A DNA stretch of 13,476 bases. It comes from an uncultured Sutterella sp. (GTDB lineage Bacteria; Pseudomonadota; Gammaproteobacteria; Burkholderiales; Burkholderiaceae_F). The notes below the pieces were generated by a model, which saw nothing but the letters and a program-made list of their open reading frames with translations, was not told where the DNA came from and ran no database searches. This document shows, in pieces, positions 1 to 5,827 of this stretch; position 1 is the stretch's first letter; each line of letters starts with the position of its first letter. Both the position numbers and the translations under genes were made by a program. The DNA lies in contig UQYP01000017.1 of NCBI GenBank assembly GCA_900545335.1, positions 1 to 13,476 on the forward strand. Reading direction: 5' to 3'.

Positions 1-27
1 AAAAGTTCGTGCTTGGTCAAAAGAAAC

Positions 28-55
28 CTTCCATCTTTAGATGGGAGTTGTTTAG
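28..55 (+). terminator. Possible weak terminator upstream of ispH
   Basis: CTTCCATC (28-35) pairs with GATGGGAG (40-47), one G-U pair, around a TTTA loop, followed by the T-rich stretch TTGTTTAG. It could end a transcript entering from the left, or be a leader hairpin of ispH. The T tract is interrupted, so this is weak. Confidence 0.3.
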
Positions 56-138
56 TGAAAACTTCTTCTTTTATTGCACTGATCTCAACGATTAAAAGAA
101 AAATCGGTAGACTTCAATCTTATTTTCAGGGGAATGGT

Positions 139-1056
139 ATGCAGGTTCTTTTAGCTCAGCCCAGAGGCTTTTGTGCCGGTGTAAACCGTGCAATTGCGAT
201 TGTTGAAAAGGCTCTGTCTGTTTATGGAGCGCCGATTTACGTCAGGCACGAAATCGTCCACAACAAAACGGTTGTCAATGAGCTTAAGCAAAAAGGCGCG
301 GTCTTTATAGAGCACCTCAGTGAAGTGCCTGATGGCGCCACAGCGATTTTGTCCGCTCACGGCGTTCCCCAGAAAGTCAAAGACTACGCGGCAACAAGAC
401 CGATTCGTCTTTTTGATGCGACCTGTCCTTTGGTGATGAAAGTTCACCGTGAAGTGGTCAAAATGCACAACGAAGGTCTCACTGTTATTGTGATCGGACA
501 CAAAGGTCACGCAGAAGTAGAAGGAACAATGGGACAGGTGCAGGACAACATTTATCGCGTTTGTTCAGACGAAGAGGTTGATGCACTTTCCGTGCCTGAT
601 CCCGATAAAGTAGGTTATGTGACACAAACGACGCTTTCAATGGATGAAACAAAGGAAGTGATTGCCAGATTAAAGGCGAAATTCCCGAAAATTCGTTCAT
701 TGTCTGCTGCCGATATTTGTTATGCAACACAAAGCCGTCAGGAGGCAGTCAAAAAATTAGCTGCTCTTGTCGATTTGGTGCTTGTGATCGGCTCCAGTTC
801 CAGTTCCAATTCACGCCGCCTGCGTGATAAGGCTCAAAGAGAAGGCGTGAAAGCGTTTTTGATTGACAGCGTTGAGGATATTGAACCCTCTTGGTTTGAC
901 GGCGTTGAAAAAGTCGGTTTGACAGCCGGTGCCTCAGCACCTGAACACTTGGTGCAGGGGGTTGTGGACTACTTAAAAGCAAACGGTGCAACGTCTGTAG
1001 AAACTCTGCCCGGTGTGCCGGACCGAATTGCATTTCCTCTTCCTGCAGGACTGTAG
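139..1056 (+). CDS. ispH: 4-hydroxy-3-methylbut-2-enyl diphosphate reductase (IspH/LytB)
   Basis: IspH catalyses the last step of the MEP isoprenoid pathway, reducing HMBPP to IPP and DMAPP with a [4Fe-4S] cluster in the cytosol. The three cluster cysteines are visible: C12 in RGFCAG, C96 in FDATCPLV and C194 in DICYATQ. So are the substrate residues H41, H74, H124 and E126, and an SSN motif near residues 221-224. The start is ATG 139, because AGGGGAA (128-134) is a good ribosome binding site and M-Q-V-L-L-A-Q-P-R-G-F-C is the family N-terminus. An upstream in-frame TTG at 13 would add 42 residues unlike the family. The 305-residue length is normal. ybaK follows after 17 bases and is probably co-transcribed. 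Oddity: the usual K-N before SSN is S-S here, inside a TCCAGT repeat. Confidence 0.97.
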   Translation: MQVLLAQPRGFCAGVNRAIAIVEKALSVYGAPIYVRHEIVHNKTVVNELKQKGAVFIEHLSEVPDGATAILSAHGVPQKVKDYAATRPIRLFDATCPLVMKVHREVVKMHNEGLTVIVIGHKGHAEVEGTMGQVQDNIYRVCSDEEVDALSVPDPDKVGYVTQTTLSMDETKEVIARLKAKFPKIRSLSAADICYATQSRQEAVKKLAALVDLVLVIGSSSSSNSRRLRDKAQREGVKAFLIDSVEDIEPSWFDGVEKVGLTAGASAPEHLVQGVVDYLKANGATSVETLPGVPDRIAFPLPAGL

Positions 1057-1073
1057 AGTAAGAAAGGTTCAAT

Positions 1074-1568
1074 ATGGCAAAAGAAAAACATCAAAGCGCA
1101 ACGCCTGCAACGGATTGGCTTAAGCAGCATAAGGTTCAGTTTGAACCCTATTCATATGAATACGTTGATCACGGAGGCACCGCATCCGTGGCGGCCGCTT
1201 TCGGGCTTGACCATCATACTGTGGTGAAAACACTCATCATGGAAGATGAGCACGCAAAGCCTCTGGTGATTCTGATGCACGGAGACTGCGAGGTGAGTAC
1301 GAAAAACTTGGCCCGACAGGTCGGTGTCAAGCACATTGCACCTTGCAAACCTGAACAGGCTCAAAGAAACAGCGGCTATCAGGTGGGCGGCACCTCTCCT
1401 TTCGGAACACGAAAACGTATGCCGATTTACGTGCAAAAGACGATTTTGGATTTGCCGGCGATTTATATCAACGGCGGCAGAAGAGGTTTTATTGTCAAAA
1501 TTGATCCTGCGGTGCTCGTTAATGAGTTGGGCGCAAAGCCTGTTGATTGCGCCAACGCTGACGAATAG
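1074..1568 (+). CDS. ybaK: Cys-tRNA(Pro)/Cys-tRNA(Cys) deacylase, YbaK/EbsC family
   Basis: This 164-residue protein is a YbaK-type trans-editing enzyme that hydrolyses Cys-tRNA(Pro) made by misacylating prolyl-tRNA synthetase. Visible hallmarks are the conserved lysine K52 in VVKTLIM, the strand VILMHGD (65-71) and the glycine-rich GGTSPFG motif (105-111), which closes the substrate pocket. The length fits the stand-alone family, about 160 residues, with no synthetase domain attached. The start ATG 1074 has AGAAAGG (1061-1067) as ribosome binding site. It lies 17 bases after ispH, so the two probably share a transcript ending at the hairpin at 1615-1655. The exact substrate among YbaK, ProX and related editing proteins is assigned by family resemblance only. 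Confidence 0.9.
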   Translation: MAKEKHQSATPATDWLKQHKVQFEPYSYEYVDHGGTASVAAAFGLDHHTVVKTLIMEDEHAKPLVILMHGDCEVSTKNLARQVGVKHIAPCKPEQAQRNSGYQVGGTSPFGTRKRMPIYVQKTILDLPAIYINGGRRGFIVKIDPAVLVNELGAKPVDCANADE

Positions 1569-1614
1569 CTTCAATCAAAAAGACAATAACGCCAGCAGCA
1601 GATTTTTTGAAAAG

Positions 1615-1655
1615 CTGCCTTATCGCCTGAAGTCCGGCAATAAGGCAGTTTTTTT
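1615..1655. terminator. Terminator between convergent ybaK and tsaD
   Basis: CTGCCTTAT (1615-1623) pairs perfectly with ATAAGGCAG (1640-1648), followed on the plus strand by seven T residues (1649-1655). It overlaps the tsaD stop codon. On the minus strand the stem is followed by CTTTTC, so it may also stop tsaD transcripts, though less strongly. Confidence 0.85.
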
Positions 1656-2703
1656 AGCCGATAATATCTGAGGCGGCTTCTTTTAGGCGCCAGCGCGGCT
1701 TGACACCGAATTTCAAATTCTTGAAATGATGATTGATCTCTTCGCCGCTCATATGTTTTAAACGCTCCAGCCCCGCCGTTGCAATCATGGCGCCGTTATC
1801 GGTGCAAAGTTTAATGGGCGGGAAAAAGACCTGCATCCCTCTTTTTCTCGTCTCGTAGACCAATCGGTTTCGCAATTGTTTATTGGCACTGACGCCGCCC
1901 GCGACCACCAGGGTTTTCATCTTTTCCTGCTTCATGGCTTTGACAACTTTGGCTGCCAGAACATCCACAACAGCATCAACAAAGGCTCGCGCAAGATTGG
2001 CTCTGAAAGTGTCGTCACTGGGATCGGGAGCAGCTTTGACGGCTGTTAAAACCGCAGTTTTGAGTCCCGAAAAACTCATATCTAAATTAGGCGAGTGAAT
2101 CATCGGGCGGGGTAACTCAATTGCTCCGGAGGTGCCTTTTTCGGCCAGGGCGCTTACGGCCGGTCCTCCAGGATAGCTCATGCCGAGAAGCTGGGCTGTT
2201 TTGTCAAAAGCTTCACCAACGGCGTCATCTAATGTGTCACCCAAGAGCTCATATTGGCCGAATCGGGAGACCTTCATAATTTGAGTATGGCCGCCGGACA
2301 CCAAAAGGGCAATAAAAGGAAATTGCGGAGCCGGATCGGCCAATAGATTAGCCAGAAGGTGCCCCTCCATGTGGTGAACACCGATCACCGGGATATCCAG
2401 AGCAAAAGCCAGTGCATGAGCGACACTGACGCCGACGAGTAACGCACCGGCCAGACCCGGTCCTTGTGTGACTGCGATTGCATCAAGGTCTTTCTTAGTT
2501 TTACCTGCTTGCTGCAGCACCTGCTCGATCAACGGAATAACCCGGCGGATGTGATCGCGGCTGGCTAATTCGGGGACTACACCGCCGTATAACCGGTGCA
2601 TGTCTATTTGGGTGTGAATGGCATGGGCGAGCAGACCTTCTTCGCTGTCAATCAGAGCAACACCAGTTTCGTCGCAAGAGGACTCTAAACCAAGAACGAG
2701 CAT
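1654..2703 (-). CDS. tsaD: tRNA N6-adenosine threonylcarbamoyltransferase TsaD (Gcp/Kae1 family)
   Basis: TsaD transfers threonylcarbamoyl from TC-AMP to A37 of ANN-decoding tRNAs (t6A), working with TsaB, TsaC and TsaE. The 349-residue length is typical. Visible motifs are the N-terminal LGLESSCDETG (ASKHA fold), the metal ligands H111 and H115 in HHMEGH, LVSGGHT (134-140), FSGLKTAV (211-218), the nucleotide loop VVAGGVSAN (266-274), and D302 in CTDNGAMIA as third metal ligand. The start at 2703 gives the canonical M-L-V-L-G-L-E-S-S. Its Shine-Dalgarno match is poor (TTAAG). It diverges from rpsU, as in enterobacteria, across a spacer with four inverted repeats, and converges on ybaK. Translation and tRNA-modification genes surround it. 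Confidence 0.97.
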   Translation of the reverse strand: MLVLGLESSCDETGVALIDSEEGLLAHAIHTQIDMHRLYGGVVPELASRDHIRRVIPLIEQVLQQAGKTKKDLDAIAVTQGPGLAGALLVGVSVAHALAFALDIPVIGVHHMEGHLLANLLADPAPQFPFIALLVSGGHTQIMKVSRFGQYELLGDTLDDAVGEAFDKTAQLLGMSYPGGPAVSALAEKGTSGAIELPRPMIHSPNLDMSFSGLKTAVLTAVKAAPDPSDDTFRANLARAFVDAVVDVLAAKVVKAMKQEKMKTLVVAGGVSANKQLRNRLVYETRKRGMQVFFPPIKLCTDNGAMIATAGLERLKHMSGEEINHHFKNLKFGVKPRWRLKEAASDIIG

Positions 2704-2729
2704 ATACTTAATAAAATCAATAAATTAGA

Positions 2730-2750
2730 ATATTTTCTTCAAGAAAATAT
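2730..2750. repeat. Perfect AT-rich palindrome upstream of tsaD
   Basis: ATATTTTCTT (2730-2739) and AAGAAAATAT (2741-2750) form a 10-bp inverted repeat around one base, 27 bases before the tsaD start. It could be a protein-binding operator or, in tsaD mRNA, a tight leader hairpin. A transcript hairpin would need a larger loop than one base. Confidence 0.7.
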
Positions 2751-2781
2751 GAAAAAAATGAAGGGACTATTTCCTTTTAGG

Positions 2782-2802
2782 CGTATTTTATGCGAAAATA
2801 CG
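2782..2802. repeat. Inverted repeat in the tsaD-rpsU spacer
   Basis: CGTATTTT (2782-2789) and AAAATACG (2795-2802) form an 8-bp perfect inverted repeat with loop ATGCG. No T tract follows on either strand, so it is not a standard terminator. On the minus strand it contains TAAAAT, a possible -10 element for tsaD. Confidence 0.65.
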
Positions 2803-2819
2803 GAACTTTCGGAGGTCGT

Positions 2820-2848
2820 GTATACGTTTCGAAAGACGTTCGTATACT
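2820..2848. promoter_or_regulatory. Symmetric promoter/operator candidate for rpsU and tsaD
   Basis: GTATACG (2820-2826) and CGTATAC (2841-2847) form a 7-bp inverted repeat with a 14-base spacer containing the palindrome TTTCGAAA. The right arm gives TATACT (2843-2848), a plausible -10 for rpsU. By symmetry the left arm gives TATACA on the minus strand, a plausible -10 for tsaD. No good TTGACA-like -35 is present, so promoter assignment is tentative. The symmetry itself is certain. Confidence 0.4.
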
Positions 2849-2858
2849 CTGATCAGAT

Positions 2859-2885
2859 CGGTAAAGCATTACCGTAACATTTTTT
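2859..2885 (+). promoter_or_regulatory. Hairpin plus T tract in the rpsU leader
   Basis: CGGTAA (2859-2864) pairs with TTACCG (2869-2874) around AGCA. Six T residues (2880-2885) follow after the spacer TAACA. It lies between the candidate rpsU -10 and the start codon. It resembles a weak terminator or attenuator, but the offset of the T tract and the short stem make termination uncertain. Confidence 0.4.
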
Positions 2886-2905
2886 ATTGACAGGTAAGGT
2901 GCCTG

Positions 2906-3118
2906 ATGCCCACTATTCGTGTTAAAGAAAACGAACCGTTTGAAACCGCTCTTCGCCGTTTCAAGCGCACTATTGAAAAGAGCGGTCTTTTGACCGAATT
3001 GCGTGCTCGTGAGTTCTATGAAAAGCCCACGGCCGAACGTAAGCGTAAGAAGGCTGCTGCCATCAAGCGTCATTACAAGCGCTTGCGCAGCCAAATGTTG
3101 CCGAAGAAGCTCTACTAA
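2906..3118 (+). CDS. rpsU: 30S ribosomal protein bS21
   Basis: A complete 70-residue bS21 of the small ribosomal subunit, which supports mRNA binding and initiation near the anti-Shine-Dalgarno end of 16S rRNA. The protein begins MPTIRVKENEPFETALRRFK, carries the basic R-K-R-K-K-A-A-A core (45-52) and ends KKLY, all typical of proteobacterial S21. The start ATG 2906 is preceded by AAGG (2896-2899). Arginine codons are mostly CGT and CGC, as in highly expressed genes. It heads the macromolecular synthesis cluster and is cut off from yqeY-dnaG by the terminator at 3198-3243, which would let S21 be made in excess over primase. Confidence 0.98.
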   Translation: MPTIRVKENEPFETALRRFKRTIEKSGLLTELRAREFYEKPTAERKRKKAAAIKRHYKRLRSQMLPKKLY

Positions 3119-3122
3119 TTCT

Positions 3123-3191
3123 CGGACCGCATTCATATGACGGTCCGTCATTGCGCTAGGATCGTCAGGGCTTGAGCTTCGTCTTAAAGCC
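3123..3191 (+). repeat. Two hairpins just downstream of rpsU
   Basis: CGGACCG (3123-3129) pairs with CGGTCCG (3141-3147) around 11 bases. GGCTT (3169-3173) pairs with AAGCC (3187-3191), extendable with one bulge. They lie five bases past the rpsU stop and before the terminator. They may protect the 3' end of the rpsU message or be a processing site, as the rpsU-dnaG junction is in E. coli. That role is inference. Confidence 0.5.
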
Positions 3192-3197
3192 AAAATC

Positions 3198-3243
3198 ACG
3201 CGTGCAAAGCTCTGACTGTTGGAGTGGTGCACGCGTTTTTTTT
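3198..3243 (+). terminator. Internal terminator/attenuator between rpsU and yqeY-dnaG
   Basis: ACGCGTGCA (3198-3206) pairs perfectly with TGCACGCGT (3228-3236), with a run of eight T (3236-3243). CTC (3210-3212) and GAG (3222-3224) can add an inner stem. It matches the position of the E. coli attenuator between rpsU and dnaG. Partial readthrough would set a high S21 to low primase ratio. Confidence 0.9.
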
Positions 3244-3257
3244 AAAGGAAAAATAAA

Positions 3258-3704
3258 ATGACGATTAAAGAACAAATCATGGCCGACATGAAAGCTGCCA
3301 TGAAGGCTCACGATACTGCTCGTTTGGGCGCCATTCGTTTACTGATGGCTGCTATTAAGCAAAAAGAAGTTGATGAGCGCATTCAATGCGGCGATGCCGA
3401 AATCGTTGCCATTATCGCTAAATTAGTCAAACAGCGTCACGACTCCATCGAGCAATATACGGCCGCCAATCGTCAGGATTTGGCAGAAAAAGAGCAGGCT
3501 GAAATTGATGTTTTGTCTACCTACCTGCCTAAACCTTTGACTGAAGAAGAAATCACGGCAATTGTCGATGAAGCCATTGCTGCGATCGGAGCGACCGGAA
3601 TGGCTGCTATGGGCAAAGTGATGGGTGCTGTCAAGCCCAAGCTGACCGGACGCGCTGATATGAGCAAGGTTTCTGCTTTGATTAAGCAAAAACTGTCTGC
3701 CTAA
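3258..3704 (+). CDS. GatB/YqeY domain-containing protein
   Basis: A 148-residue stand-alone GatB/YqeY domain, resembling the C-terminal tRNA-binding tail of the GatB subunit of Glu/Asp-tRNA amidotransferase but lacking the catalytic core. Family features seen are the N-terminal helical half with MKAHDTARLGAIRLLMAAIKQKE (residues 15-37, written here from the positions' key pattern R-L-x-A-I-R-L-L) followed by acidic and basic helices, the hinge LSTYLPKPLTEEEI (86-99), and the C-terminal GKVMGAVKPKLTGRADMS (118-135). The start ATG 3258 follows AAAGGA (3244-3249), just after the upstream terminator. Its place between rpsU and dnaG is common in Burkholderiales. A tRNA-related role is suspected from the domain, but the real function is unknown. 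Confidence 0.92.
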   Translation: MTIKEQIMADMKAAMKAHDTARLGAIRLLMAAIKQKEVDERIQCGDAEIVAIIAKLVKQRHDSIEQYTAANRQDLAEKEQAEIDVLSTYLPKPLTEEEITAIVDEAIAAIGATGMAAMGKVMGAVKPKLTGRADMSKVSALIKQKLSA

Positions 3705-3721
3705 TCACACTTTCTCCGATT

Positions 3722-5629
3722 ATGATCCCTGAAAGTTTTATCGAAGAGGTTCTCTCGCGCACCGACATTGTTCAGGTGATTGGCCGCTATGTGAAGCTGC
3801 AGCACAAAGGCAGCAACTGGATGGCCTGTTGTCCTTTTCATAAGGAAAAAACGCCCTCTTTTGCGGTCAATCCCTCCAAGCAATTCTATAAATGTTTCGG
3901 CTGCGGTGAACACGGTACGGCGATTACCTTTTTGATGAAATTTAAGGGATTAAGTTTCCCTGATGCGATCAAGGAACTTGCCGATAATCTCGGGATGGAA
4001 GTCCCCGAGGACCGTCAGGCAAAAGTTCGCCAGGCCAAAGCCAAAACTCTCACGGACTATCTTGCTCAAGCCGCTGACTTCTATCATCAGGCACTCTTTC
4101 ATGACCGTCATGCCATTGAGTATCTGAAGGGCCGCGGCATTACCGAAGAAACGGTCAATAAGTTTCAGCTGGGTTTGTCGCCTGATACCTGGCAGGGATT
4201 GCAGTCAATATTTAAAGCCGAGGGCTACGAAGATCCGAAACTTGAAGAGTGCGGTCTTGTCATCGCCAAAGACGCTCATCGTTATGATCGCTTTCGCGGC
4301 CGGATCATGTATCCGATTCGCAATCCCAGAGGCCAGGTGATCGGGTTCGGTGCACGCACTATGATTGCCGGAGAAGAGCCGAAGTATCTGAATTCTCCCG
4401 AAACGCCCGTTTATCATAAAAGTCAGGAACTTTACGGTCTTTACGAAGCCCGTGATGCCATCCATAAAAAAGGCCGAGCCATTGTCTGCGAAGGCTATAT
4501 GGATGTGATCCAAATGTCCCAGGGGGGATTTTTAGAAACGGTAGCCGCTTTGGGCACCTCCATTACGCCCGAGCACGTTAAAAAACTTTTTCAGCTCTCC
4601 GATCACGTCTATTTTTCATTTGACGGTGACGCTGCGGGTTTTAAGGCTGCCCGTCGTGCGATGGAATCCACGCTTTCCATTATCAGTGATACTCAGACGG
4701 CTCACTTTGTCCTCCTGCCTCAGGATGAAGATCCCGACAGCCTGATTAAATCCCAGGGGGCCGAAGCTTTTGAAGCTCAGCTTCGGTCGGCCTTCCCGTT
4801 ATCGAAATTTTTCGAGATGGATATCGTCCGAGAAGTGACGCAAGGCCGGGGATTAAGGACTGCGGAAGATCGGGCGCAGGCCATTGCCATTGCCAAGCCC
4901 TTACTGCAGCGCATGAATGCCCATGCTCTGCGTCAGCTTTTGCTTCAGGAGTTTTCCTCCGTTTTGCGGATGGATCCGGGCGAAGTCGCTACCTTATGCG
5001 GCGTGGCGCTATTGGACATTCCTCAGACTGCAAAGCCCGCAAAGCAGGTAAGTGCTTATGGCCGTGATGCCAAACAGGGTGAGCGTTACAGGCGTCCGGT
5101 TCGCCCCGTGACAACGGGCCCGGTCTTTACCAACATCAAGCGTCGCCTTTTACAGTGCTTTATCACTCACCCTCAGTGGCTGTTGAAGTATTCGGATCAA
5201 ATTGAGTACGAGCTTTTGGATACGGTTGATGAGTGGGAAGAGGCCATTGTAAGACTGTGGCATTTGGCTCAGGACCATTCTAAGGGCGAAAATTTTGATC
5301 CTTCTCTGCTCACGACCGGCTACCTTTTGTCATTTTTGCAGTCCGATGCATTTTATGATCGTCTGGCGGACCTGGCTTCCGAAGAAGAGGTACTTCAAAC
5401 GCCGGCAGAAGTGGCTGAATACGAAATCAAGTGTGCCTTTTTAAAGCTTGAGAAGGCCCAGCTTGATGCAAAAATTGCAGAAATTCTGACGCTCGAAGAA
5501 CAGGGTGAAAACGTTGATGCTCAGTATTTGGAAAGATTGTTTAAGCGGCGTCAGGATATTCATCGCTCCCTCGTTGATGAAAGCACGCAGGCAGTTGATT
5601 TTGTTTTGGATAACCGCCTGAGCGGCTGA
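3722..5629 (+). CDS. dnaG: DNA primase
   Basis: DnaG makes RNA primers for Okazaki fragments at the replication fork, recruited by the DnaB helicase. The N-terminal CHC2 zinc domain has C37, H40, C58 and C61. The basic RNA polymerase motif is EPKYLNSPETP (219-229). The TOPRIM catalytic core has E257 in CEGYMD and D301/D303 in FDGDAAG. Residues about 420-465 are a proline- and arginine-rich linker, and about 470-635 are a helical DnaB-binding domain. At 635 residues it is longer than E. coli DnaG (581), mostly in the C-terminal half. ATG 3722 gives the family start M-I-P-E-S-F-I-E-E-V-L. There is no evident Shine-Dalgarno sequence in the 17 bases after yqeY, consistent with low primase translation or coupling to yqeY. 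Confidence 0.97.
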   Translation: MIPESFIEEVLSRTDIVQVIGRYVKLQHKGSNWMACCPFHKEKTPSFAVNPSKQFYKCFGCGEHGTAITFLMKFKGLSFPDAIKELADNLGMEVPEDRQAKVRQAKAKTLTDYLAQAADFYHQALFHDRHAIEYLKGRGITEETVNKFQLGLSPDTWQGLQSIFKAEGYEDPKLEECGLVIAKDAHRYDRFRGRIMYPIRNPRGQVIGFGARTMIAGEEPKYLNSPETPVYHKSQELYGLYEARDAIHKKGRAIVCEGYMDVIQMSQGGFLETVAALGTSITPEHVKKLFQLSDHVYFSFDGDAAGFKAARRAMESTLSIISDTQTAHFVLLPQDEDPDSLIKSQGAEAFEAQLRSAFPLSKFFEMDIVREVTQGRGLRTAEDRAQAIAIAKPLLQRMNAHALRQLLLQEFSSVLRMDPGEVATLCGVALLDIPQTAKPAKQVSAYGRDAKQGERYRRPVRPVTTGPVFTNIKRRLLQCFITHPQWLLKYSDQIEYELLDTVDEWEEAIVRLWHLAQDHSKGENFDPSLLTTGYLLSFLQSDAFYDRLADLASEEEVLQTPAEVAEYEIKCAFLKLEKAQLDAKIAEILTLEEQGENVDAQYLERLFKRRQDIHRSLVDESTQAVDFVLDNRLSG

Positions 5630-5681
5630 ACTCCAAGCAAAAACCCTTAGTTTCGCAAGCCCAATTCGGGCGGAAAGCTCG

Positions 5682-5687
5682 TATAAT
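5682..5687 (+). promoter_or_regulatory. Candidate rpoD1 promoter, -10 element
   Basis: A perfect TATAAT lies in AAGCTCGTATAAT (5675-5687), 53 bases after dnaG and about 140 before rpoD1. The region 17 bases upstream (GCCCAA) is a poor -35, so activation or an unusual sigma contact may be needed. The same 13 bases occur on the opposite strand in the rpoD2 leader (8033-8045). Confidence 0.5.
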
Positions 5688-5693
5688 CGCAGA

Positions 5694-5734
5694 ACCGTTC
5701 TCATGGTTTTTTAGAAAAATTAAAGAGAACCGGT
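5694..5734 (+). promoter_or_regulatory. Hairpin in the rpoD1 leader
   Basis: GTTCTC (5697-5702) pairs with GAGAAC (5725-5730), extendable to ACCGTTCTC/GAGAACCGGT with one bulged C. The loop holds a T-rich and an A-rich run that can also pair. It starts right after the candidate transcription start, so it would be the 5' end of the rpoD1 mRNA. AACCGGTT (5728-5735) is itself palindromic. Confidence 0.5.
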
Positions 5735-5789
5735 TTTGCTGTCAATATGATTTGCAAACGACCCCGACTCTCCCTTAGCTGTTTCCTGT

Positions 5790-5807
5790 CTACGATGAAA
5801 ATCGTGG
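5790..5807 (+). promoter_or_regulatory. GAAA-tetraloop hairpin before the rpoD1 ribosome binding site
   Basis: CTACGAT (5790-5796) pairs with ATCGTGG (5801-5807), one G-U pair, around a GAAA tetraloop. The ribosome binding site AAAGGAA (5809-5815) follows one base later. A stem touching the binding site could tune translation initiation. This effect is inference. Confidence 0.55.
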
Positions 5808-5827
5808 CAAAGGAATAGAGTGTGTGT

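Noticed and set aside
2..40. Possible C-terminal tail of an upstream gene (K-V-R-A-W-S-K-E-T-F-H-L, stop)
   Set aside because: Only 12 codons are visible and the other frames are open here too, so no gene can be supported.
13..138. N-terminal extension of IspH from TTG 13
   Set aside because: The added 42 residues do not resemble IspH, and ATG 139 has a good ribosome binding site and the family N-terminus.
2887..2892. TTGACA just before rpsU as a -35 element
   Set aside because: A -10 at normal spacing would fall inside the rpsU coding region. No good hexamer is there.
2777..3232. 151-codon open frame on the minus strand opposite rpsU
   Set aside because: It is antisense to the conserved rpsU and crosses its promoter region and terminator. 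The product has no family features.
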